Virus record (IMG/VR): IMGVR_UViG_3300031711_000031
Span: 1-20,269 of that record
From: a virus
Length of the DNA: 20,269 nucleotides
Strand: one strand, 5' to 3'
Below the pieces are notes generated by a model. That model worked only from the letters and a program-made list of their open reading frames with translations. It searched no databases and was not told the origin of the DNA. The position numbers and the translations under genes are program-made. Of the stretch, positions 7,817-15,500 are shown one piece after another (the stretch's first letter is position 1; each line of letters begins with the position of its first letter).

Positions 7817-8431
7817 ATGGCAAAAAACAATCGAAGCATTGATTACACCAACAACATTTACGGGGAAGTACTAATCATACGCCAGGTTGATACAAGACAC
7901 TGGTGGGGCCGTTGTAGCTGCGGGGTTGAAAAGTCTTTCATCATCTCAAACCTAGTTAGCGGTAGCACAAAAACCTGTGGGCATGGACGGGTAATTCATG
8001 GGAGGTCCAAGATAGACCCTGAATACATGGTTTGGTACTGCATGGTAGACCGCTGCCACAACCCAGAAAACCCTGCCTACAAAGACTATGGAAAACGAGG
8101 AATCACCGTTTGCTCGGAATGGCGTGAAGACTACATGGCATTCTTGAACTACATGGGCAAAAGACCATCCCACTTGCATACATTAGACCGCAGGGACAAT
8201 TCTGGAAGATATGAGCCAGGAAACGTGCACTGGGCAAACATGAAGGTTCAGTCAAATAACCGCCGTAGCAACCGCCTAATTACAATTCAAGGGGTCACAA
8301 AAACAGCACAGCAATGGATTGAGACGTACCCACACCTAAAAGGTGCACGTCACATCGTCAGTCAGAGACTAAAACGAAAATGGAGTGAGGAAAAAGCAAT
8401 CCTCACTCCAGTTCGTGTGAAGCGCCGTTAG
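7817..8431 (+). CDS. Free-standing HNH-type homing endonuclease
   Basis: The 204-residue protein begins with a small zinc-ribbon-like unit (Cys43, Cys45, Cys64 in GRCSCG...KTCGHG). A central block follows with YGKRGITVCSEW (101-112), TLDRRDNSGRYEPGNVHWA (132-150) and VQSNNRR (154-160). That order is typical of phage HNH endonucleases in which the Asp/Asn/His cluster binds the metal. The C-terminus (about 163-200) resembles a small DNA-binding helix repeat. The gene is opposite in strand to its neighbours and carries a terminator of its own. Lines I counted by hand run from 43 to 53% G+C, against about 60% in a line of the adjacent 716-residue gene, which suggests separate origin. It probably acts as a mobile cutter rather than in phage assembly. 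Confidence 0.88.
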   Translation: MAKNNRSIDYTNNIYGEVLIIRQVDTRHWWGRCSCGVEKSFIISNLVSGSTKTCGHGRVIHGRSKIDPEYMVWYCMVDRCHNPENPAYKDYGKRGITVCSEWREDYMAFLNYMGKRPSHLHTLDRRDNSGRYEPGNVHWANMKVQSNNRRSNRLITIQGVTKTAQQWIETYPHLKGARHIVSQRLKRKWSEEKAILTPVRVKRR

Positions 8432-8440
8432 GCGCTTTTT
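8420..8440 (+). terminator. Rho-independent terminator of the HNH gene
   Basis: A perfect 7-bp stem (aagcgcc, loop gtta, ggcgctt) is followed by further T residues. The stop codon TAG (8429-8431) lies in the loop and the first base of the second arm. The T run is present only in the plus direction, so it should end HNH transcription before it enters the antisense of the 716-residue gene. Confidence 0.85.
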
Positions 8441-8449
8441 AGCTACTTA

Positions 8450-10600
8450 TCAGCCTTGGAACGCTATAACTTTGAGCCCCTCTATCACGTCTTCCAGCGC
8501 GCGAATACAACGCTCGATGGACCCTTCTGACAGCTCCCGCATGCCAAGGCGTGCCCCAATGAGCAACTCGCACAAGCGTCTCTGAGCCTCATCAAGCGTC
8601 GGCAAGTATCCGATGAAGGTGGCCAAGTTCTCGGGATTGATGAACCCCAAGCTGAGCACGGTGTCGACAGCCACTGGGTCCGCCAATGAAGCTGCCTCTT
8701 TCCACATGCGGTGCCTAAATGACGGAACTGCGCTCAAATAGTCACGTGCCTGCGTGTAAGCCTCCCCGCGCAGCTCGGAGGCCAGCTTCAACTTCCTGCC
8801 AACGCGCACCTGCTCAACCCGGCTAGCGCCGGAACAGGCCGACGCAAGTTTCTTTTGGGCATAGGCTGGCTCGGCCCCAAGACCCACCAGAACAAATAGC
8901 GCCTGAGACTGCGTCAGAAAATCCCTCGAGTCAGAAGCCAACTTCTCCACGGGCATTCCACGAAGGGAGAAGCAATCCAGTCCGCCTGCACGAACCTCCA
9001 CCGTCGCCAGCTTCCTTCCCAAGCTCGCTACCTTGCCGACCTCTGCCGGCGACTCCGCCAACTCAACCTCAGCGGACTGGTCAAGGGGCATCCACTGCCA
9101 CCCCTCGGGGATAATCATCATCCCGTCGACACCGACTACCGTGGCCACGTACGACTGAACGCACACCTGCGTTTGACGGCCGTCGAACGTCTCTGCCTGG
9201 AAATGAGGACTCTCCTCGCTGCCGGGCGCGCCTTGCACCGTAGCGCCCAACGTCAACGGGAGCGTCGCACACGGAATGCCTCCGTTGATGGTGATGAAAC
9301 AGCCGTGCCCACTAGCTTGCTCCGCCGGCACAGTTCCAGGTGGGCTGAATTCTCCCACTGGTACGCCAGAGATGTCCGACTGCACGGCGGCGTGCTGCCC
9401 ATCCGTAAACAGGGCGATTGGTAGCGCGGTCCCGTCAATGTCTAGCAAATTGGGGATAACTACACCCGTCAACATTTCACCAGCAGTGGAACTGACCTGG
9501 TACATCCCGGGGGCGGAGATGGGGCCAGCTCCAGTACCTGGTGCCGCTTCGACACCTTCCTCCGTGACTCCATCCCCTTCACCCATGGTGACTCCGCCGG
9601 ACATATCAGCCGCGAGGGCAATCTTGCTACCCACGCGCCGAACTAGTTCACCACGGTCGATGCGCTCTTCCGTTGGCTCCCACGCGTGATGGCTAGCTGT
9701 CTTGACCACATAGCCATTGTCCGTGCGAAGCACCTGCACAACGCTCGGCTTCAGATGTGACATGACCGTGCTCGCCTGCTTCTCGAGCGACATGGGATTA
9801 GCTGAGCCAATCTTCTCGAGGGCGTCGTACGTCGCTGGATTCTGCAGGAAGGCAAGCTTCGTCGTCTCATCCACAAGGCTCTGCTTGAACGACAACAGGT
9901 CAGTTTCATTAGCCGTATGAAGGACTGCGTCGAGCACAGAGCCAGTCTTGGTGCGTGCAATAGACGCCTCAAGAGCAGCCATCTTCAAGAACTTCTCACG
10001 TCCATCGGCGGCAGTCTTATCCAATGGCTCTGCAGACAGGTACGCTTCGAGAGCTGAACCAATCTTGGCCTCAGCAGTCTTCCCACCCATACCTGCACCC
10101 ATGGAAACACCACCGCCACCAAAGCCATAGTTCTGACGGTATGGTGGGTAGAGCTGCCCAATCATGGACTGGTCACCTGGGGTTTTGCTGGTGACGTCGA
10201 AGTTCTGCGGGCGGAACATCGCTTGACGAAGGCGCCCTTCGGTAAGAGGCAGCGCGCGCGAATCGTCCGTAATCAGCACATCGAAGGGGCACAACTTGCT
10301 GTCCTTGATGATGATGGGAATGCGCGACGTGCGAATGCCGGCGGACTCCATCTGCTCTTTAGGGGAAGTCATAGGGGCTTCCGTCTTGTTCTGCACCTCA
10401 ATGTGCCCAAGACCGTAGCCACGCTCGCCGTCGACCGTCTCCATCGTTACATCAAGGTCGAAGTCGGCCAGATAGGGGACCTGCTTGTAGACCTCCTGCA
10501 GCACTGCATCCGGCCACTTGTTGGGGTCTTCTGGGAGCGTTGTCTCCGCAGCGGTCTTAGAGAATTCAACTTGCGGGACGAGGTAGAGGGGCTGGGTCAT
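8450..10600 (-). CDS. Large virion-type protein, 716 aa, with Lys-x-Ala arms and a lysine-free core
   Basis: A strong ribosome site (AGGAG, 7 bases before the ATG) overlaps the upstream stop codon TAG. Residues 94-170 contain IPIIIKDSKLCPFDVLITDD, PLTEGRLRQAMFRPQNFDVT and QLYPPYRQNYGFGGGG, which I associate with a conserved structural protein of large phages. Residues 327-522 have no lysine at all and look beta-rich. Outside this core 14 of 30 lysines are followed two residues later by Ala (15, 174, 195, 206, 248, 274, 300, 326, 523, 530, 553, 584, 605, 634), against about 3 expected at 10.5% Ala. Residues 655-716 are helical. It lies downstream of the tail spike genes. A tail, baseplate or internal head role is possible; the exact role is unknown. 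Confidence 0.82.
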   Translation of the reverse strand: MTQPLYLVPQVEFSKTAAETTLPEDPNKWPDAVLQEVYKQVPYLADFDLDVTMETVDGERGYGLGHIEVQNKTEAPMTSPKEQMESAGIRTSRIPIIIKDSKLCPFDVLITDDSRALPLTEGRLRQAMFRPQNFDVTSKTPGDQSMIGQLYPPYRQNYGFGGGGVSMGAGMGGKTAEAKIGSALEAYLSAEPLDKTAADGREKFLKMAALEASIARTKTGSVLDAVLHTANETDLLSFKQSLVDETTKLAFLQNPATYDALEKIGSANPMSLEKQASTVMSHLKPSVVQVLRTDNGYVVKTASHHAWEPTEERIDRGELVRRVGSKIALAADMSGGVTMGEGDGVTEEGVEAAPGTGAGPISAPGMYQVSSTAGEMLTGVVIPNLLDIDGTALPIALFTDGQHAAVQSDISGVPVGEFSPPGTVPAEQASGHGCFITINGGIPCATLPLTLGATVQGAPGSEESPHFQAETFDGRQTQVCVQSYVATVVGVDGMMIIPEGWQWMPLDQSAEVELAESPAEVGKVASLGRKLATVEVRAGGLDCFSLRGMPVEKLASDSRDFLTQSQALFVLVGLGAEPAYAQKKLASACSGASRVEQVRVGRKLKLASELRGEAYTQARDYLSAVPSFRHRMWKEAASLADPVAVDTVLSLGFINPENLATFIGYLPTLDEAQRRLCELLIGARLGMRELSEGSIERCIRALEDVIEGLKVIAFQG

Positions 10601-10610
10601 GCGCTGTCTC

Positions 10611-11255
10611 CTACGAGGTCTTCAGAATACCGCCCAAAGCGGCAAAAACTACAGGGTCTTCGGTGAGGATGAGTATGCCACTGACTGGAACACCGGGGCC
10701 GATGGGGTGTGACCCTCCGATACCCGCTGCAAATAATGCGGCAATCTCGTTACCGGTGAAGCTCAATGTATCACCCGTAAACGAGAGTAGCTGCACCGGA
10801 CCTGCTGATAGTGCCGCCGAAATCTGTGCCACATAACGAAGAGCCGGTATCTTCACGGCGGCCCCAGCGGCAAGCATGGCCTTGATGCCGCCCACTTTCA
10901 GGGCAAGCGTGCCGCTGAGCGAGGCCATCGCGGCTATTTGCGCACCAATCTGCAAAGACACCGTGGGCAACCCAAACGACAGGGCCACAGCAAGCGCGGC
11001 CTGCAGCGAGGCAAACGCGGCAATGGTGGCTCGAATGGCAGCCAGCGGGTCGCTGATGCTGAGGCTCAACTGCAGCTGAGCCGAGATGGCGGCGGCGAAC
11101 TGCACCTGAATATCCGCCAAGAATGGCCCGAGTCCAAATTGTCCAGTCAAGAATAGGTCGAGCTGCAACAACAGGGGGTTCAAAAGTCCAACGCCTGCCA
11201 GCAGCGCAATGTTGACCTCCCCCAACGTGAAGCTGCCTACTTCATTTAGCGGCAT
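10611..11255 (-). CDS. Ala/Leu-rich hydrophobic protein following the baseplate spike, 214 aa
   Basis: Two bases separate the spike stop codon from this ATG, and the stop overlaps the ribosome site of the next gene, so it is translated with both. Residues 15-155 are mostly Ala, Leu, Ile, Ser and Gly with very few charges and repeated hydrophobic helices. There is no signal peptide at the N-terminus. Residues 155-214 turn to short beta-type segments with Gly and Pro. Proteins of this composition beside spike genes are known to me in large phages, without a stated function. A tail-tip component, a spike chaperone or a membrane-contacting protein would all fit; none can be shown here. Confidence 0.75.
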   Translation of the reverse strand: MPLNEVGSFTLGEVNIALLAGVGLLNPLLLQLDLFLTGQFGLGPFLADIQVQFAAAISAQLQLSLSISDPLAAIRATIAAFASLQAALAVALSFGLPTVSLQIGAQIAAMASLSGTLALKVGGIKAMLAAGAAVKIPALRYVAQISAALSAGPVQLLSFTGDTLSFTGNEIAALFAAGIGGSHPIGPGVPVSGILILTEDPVVFAALGGILKTS

Positions 11256-11257
11256 GG

Positions 11258-12535
11258 CTATCCATTACCTAGCAAAGTTGGGTCACCGCTCGTCACAGTA
11301 CCCGCTATTGTCAGGAAAGTTGGAATGGTTGATATAGGGAACTGGCCTGGTCCAGGTGTGCCCATAAGTAACGTAGGCGGCAGCACACTTATCACTGCGG
11401 AGCCAACTGTGGCCATCGGTTTGTTGCCTCCATTGAGACGGATGGTGGGAGCGGTCAGCTCGAGAGTCCCTCCTACGGTGACCTTCGCGCTCTTGGCCAC
11501 ATTCAGCGAGAACGTGTTGTCCGCAAAAATCTCCATCACATCTTTCACACGCAACCGCAGCTTCTTACGGCACAGTACACCGAGATTCCCATCTATCCTT
11601 GCGAATGTGTTTCCTCCGCGGTCAAAAGTAAAACGTAGCTTGATGAGGTTCCCGGTTCCTGGAAGCAATGAGCCATCTTCCCCATTGAATCCGTTCCGAG
11701 CCAATGCCAGTTCATAGACAACGGGCTCAGTCGCACCAAGACCCGTTGCCTGCTGGTCAATGATTCCATCGCTGTCAGTTTCCGGAACAGGGTCATGCAC
11801 GCGGCCTGCTCCAACACGAATATCGGCGTACTTGTCGTTCGCATACACGCGCAACGTCTGCTTGAACTCAGTAGGTAGGTTTGTAATACCCTCGCCTTCC
11901 TGAATACCCCATTTGATTGAGCCACCCGCTGTATGCATCGCGTAGTTCTCTGCAAAATCCATTATCAGATTGTTGAGAGGCACATAGATGCGCTGAGCTA
12001 ACTCATTACTACCGATTTGAAGTACGCCACCTCGATGAAGCACGATGAAGTTTCCATCACGCCCACGCACAAACATGTCGCCGGGCTTACCGATGGGTCT
12101 TCCGCCCGCAAAACTTGCCGCTGTAGGAGCTTGGTTCTCACTCCCGTGGCTTGTAGTACCACCGGGGGCCTCCGTGGCGTCCCCGGACATGGGCACCGTC
12201 TCATGCGTCATTACAAAGGCCAAAACAAAAGGGGGAGAGCTATCCCCAGGCCAGCAAACAGCACACTTGGCCCCGACATCTGGAATGGCAGTGAAACCGT
12301 CACCTCGATTGGCGTGCACATAGGGAGAACCGACAGGTATCTGCAACATGCGCTGTTGGTCGAATTGGCTAAATACATCGACCGTATAGTTCACGAGGTC
12401 CACGTTGACCACGCGACCCATCAAGATATCGGTCTTACCTAAGCCGGCTGGCGCCGTCATGCTTGAGCGAAACTCTGTCCGCTGCTCGCGCACTCCACGC
12501 GCTCCACCCGACACGCCTTGCCGAACAGGTGCCAT
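11258..12535 (-). CDS. Baseplate spike protein (gpV/gp5-like, OB-fold)
   Basis: Residues 39-110 form an OB-fold-like domain (GRVVNVDLVNYTVDV, then IPDVGAKCAVCWP and FVLAFVMTHE) as in Mu gp45, P2 gpV and T4 gp5. A GDMFVRGRDGNFIVLHRGG turn follows (152-170). The C-terminal part (about 325-369) has short beta strands (LRLRVKDVMEIFADN, SAKVTVGGTLELTAP) typical of the intertwined needle that pierces the outer membrane or cell wall. The last 40 residues are Gly/Pro/Thr-rich. The start overlaps the polymerase stop as TGATG, with a GAGG site about 10 bases upstream. This gene is the main reason to assign a contractile tail. No lysozyme domain is seen. A downstream ATG at residue 26 is a weaker start. 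Confidence 0.85.
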   Translation of the reverse strand: MAPVRQGVSGGARGVREQRTEFRSSMTAPAGLGKTDILMGRVVNVDLVNYTVDVFSQFDQQRMLQIPVGSPYVHANRGDGFTAIPDVGAKCAVCWPGDSSPPFVLAFVMTHETVPMSGDATEAPGGTTSHGSENQAPTAASFAGGRPIGKPGDMFVRGRDGNFIVLHRGGVLQIGSNELAQRIYVPLNNLIMDFAENYAMHTAGGSIKWGIQEGEGITNLPTEFKQTLRVYANDKYADIRVGAGRVHDPVPETDSDGIIDQQATGLGATEPVVYELALARNGFNGEDGSLLPGTGNLIKLRFTFDRGGNTFARIDGNLGVLCRKKLRLRVKDVMEIFADNTFSLNVAKSAKVTVGGTLELTAPTIRLNGGNKPMATVGSAVISVLPPTLLMGTPGPGQFPISTIPTFLTIAGTVTSGDPTLLGNG

Positions 12536-15500
12536 CAGTACGCGTGCCTCGGTACATCATGCAGATGGGCCAGAGACAGCCGGTTCTTAGCGTGCTCCTG
12601 GTTCAACCCAAACTCCGCACCATAAGCCATCCCTGGTATCGGGTGGAGGCTATGGATGTCAGACCTGCCACCTGTGGCGGCCGATTCAAGCAGCGTATTG
12701 TGCAGTCGAACGTGCTGCATCTTGGCCATCCAATCTTCTTGAACGGACAAGGGCATCATGTCCACCCCCTTCAGCACTGGCTCATGCTCGATGGGGCGCT
12801 TGCCTGATTGAACCAGTTCTCTATTGATGGCGCTAATCTTTGACGTTGGATGAAACTCCCCACGAAGAACGCCCTCATAGTCACCGGGCTCCTTGATTTT
12901 CGTGAGGTTGCTCATCGCCTTTACGACCGTCTCAATGTGCTGGCGCTTGATACCTTCATCCTTGTACAACTTGTGGACTTCATCCGCCATGTAATTCTGT
13001 ACGGACTCCATGTTCCCAGTAGCCTTGTAAAGGTCATGCGGATTCACTACGGTACGGCTAGGGTCGCTGAGCAGTTGTCCCCGCTCAATCTTGGCTCCTA
13101 CATGTGGAGGAGCCCATTGAGAGGGGACTTCATCACCTACCGGTCGCCACAACGGGGCACCACTGGCATCCTTACCCACATGGTGCTTCTTGCCGCCCAC
13201 ATAGACGTTGACCCCTGTGGCGTCTTTGTCGACGCGTTCAACCACGCCTGCCCTCATAGCCAATGTAGCTGAGTCCTTTACATTCTTGGGTAGCTTCATG
13301 AGCTGAGAGAACCGGTCAAAGCCGCCGAGCACCTTTGAGTTGCCACCTGTAGATACAGAACCACCTGTATGAAATACCTTCATGGTGAGTTGCACAGCGC
13401 GCTCTCCCAAGGACTGTGCGGCTACAACGCCAACGTTCTCGCCAATGTCATGCAGCTGCCCATGCGCTGAAATGCCCATGCACTTCTGGCATACTCCCTT
13501 GGCATGTTCGCACTTCAAGGGACTACGAACTTCAATCTTCGCGTTGCGGTCCGCCGCACGCATCTTCGACACAATGTCAGGCGTAAGTAATGTACCCGCC
13601 GGCACAGTCATTCCCTTTGAGCTGAACTCCTTTTGAAGGAAGCGGTCATGTACATCGCTATCAGTAATGGGCAACGAGATACCGCGAGTTGTACCGCAGT
13701 CATGCCCAGTCACCACCATGTCCATGGTATTGGCCATGAGGAGCTTCGACAAGTAGCCAGGCTCACGCACCTCTTGTACTTTCATCACAGCACCGTGCCT
13801 GGCTCCGTGCATCTGCGTCCAATACTCACCAGTGTCGAGGCCTTCAGAATAGCTCTTGGTAATAGGCGTAGGTATCGTTTTACCGGCGGCGTCCTTCACC
13901 AACATGGGGGCCAGCGTAAGCTGCTTGTACTGGTCCCATCCGGGTTTGACTCCTGCCAAATGCATCATCATCAAGTTGCTGGGGTCGTCCGTCGCCTTTT
14001 CAAGATGGCGCTTCTTCAACTCTGTTGAGGCATCCGTCCAAACTTTTATGGCGTCTCGGTCAGCTTTAGCCTGACTGTTGTGCGTGTTGGCACGAATAGC
14101 AGCAACTTCTTTCCTGGCAGGACCTAATACACGCTCCCTTGTAGCAATGTCAGGAGTAAAATCGGACAAAGCCAGCGTATGCACACCCACCGGAATGTAC
14201 ACCCGCTGCGCTGGGTCCAATCTATCAGCGCCAACAAAGCCGCTGTGCTCCACAGTAACCACTCCACTAGCTGCGCCATTACCAATGTCCTTCAATTTGT
14301 CAGCCACGGCGCCGTACTCACCGCTATGGCTATGCACAACCTGAGTCAGTAAGGCGTCGAGACCCTTGCCGTTGAGCCGCGTGTGCAAGTCTTCCAGCAT
14401 CTTCTTTTGCATGGGCTCGGGCAGCGCAGCTGCCATGAGGATACGACCAGGTGTGGTTACCTGAGTGCCGATTCTGACCTTACTCGTAACGGAAATCTTG
14501 CCCTTCTGTACAGCGGTCAAAGCATCTGCTGGATGCTTCATGTCATGCACCTTGCCACCTTCATCGACTCTTGAAAGCTTGTAAAGGCCCAATGCTGACT
14601 CCAACGTAGGCTGATACATCACGCGACCAGAGGCCTCACTAAACAAGTTGTTCGAAGGGAACATCTTCTTAGCTTCTGCCACTGCCTCATCACTGATGGG
14701 GACAAAGACACTCATCGTGTCACCGTCAAAGTCCGCATTGTAGCCGCCAGTTACTAACGGGTGAATCTTGATGGCATTGCCTTCTACAACCCTAGGCCTA
14801 AACGCCTGCACGCTGTACTTGTGCAGAGCTGGGTCTCTCTTTAGCATCACAGGACGCTCAGAAAGAACCTGCTGCAGCGCGCGCTGTGCCTGCGGAGAAT
14901 TCTTAGACACCAAGCGCTGGGCTTCAATAACTGTGCTCGCCACACCGGACTTCTTCAATTGTCCAACTACGAAGGGGGCGAACAACTTCATCGCGTGCTC
15001 GGCGGGAAGCCCTACCTCATCAAGCGACAATGAGGGCTCAGGGACGATGGTCGAGCGCATGCTCATATCCTGCTTACGACTGATGAGTGTGCTCTGGAAG
15101 TAACCCGTCTTTGGCTGGGCTCCTTGAATCTGATGAATCAAACCCTTGTGCTCGGCATCCGCATAAGGAATGCCAACGCCCATGATGGCCTTTACCCCAT
15201 CGTATAGGTTCTTTCGAAGCTCAGTTTTATTCTCATCGGTCAAGTTGGCCGTGAGCACTGGGTCCTTCATCTGGTCATTGTTTTGGGCGAACTGAGAATA
15301 CAGCTCATTGATATCCGCGTACTTGAAGTTCCCGTCGGGCATCGTTGTGATGGGGCGCATCGCAGGAGGTATCACCGGCAAGTTATGCAAAATGTAGGCG
15401 TCGGCCGGCGTCATACCGGCTTCCTTCAACGCCTGCAGGCGCTTCACTTTCTTCAGCACCTTGTCCACCTTCGTGGCTGAAGTCGAATTGAGCTCCTTCT

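Noticed and set aside
10223-10666. 147-codon plus-strand frame opposite the 716-residue gene
   Set aside because: The opposite strand encodes a conserved-looking segment with an excellent ribosome site; the antisense frame is a by-product of codon bias.
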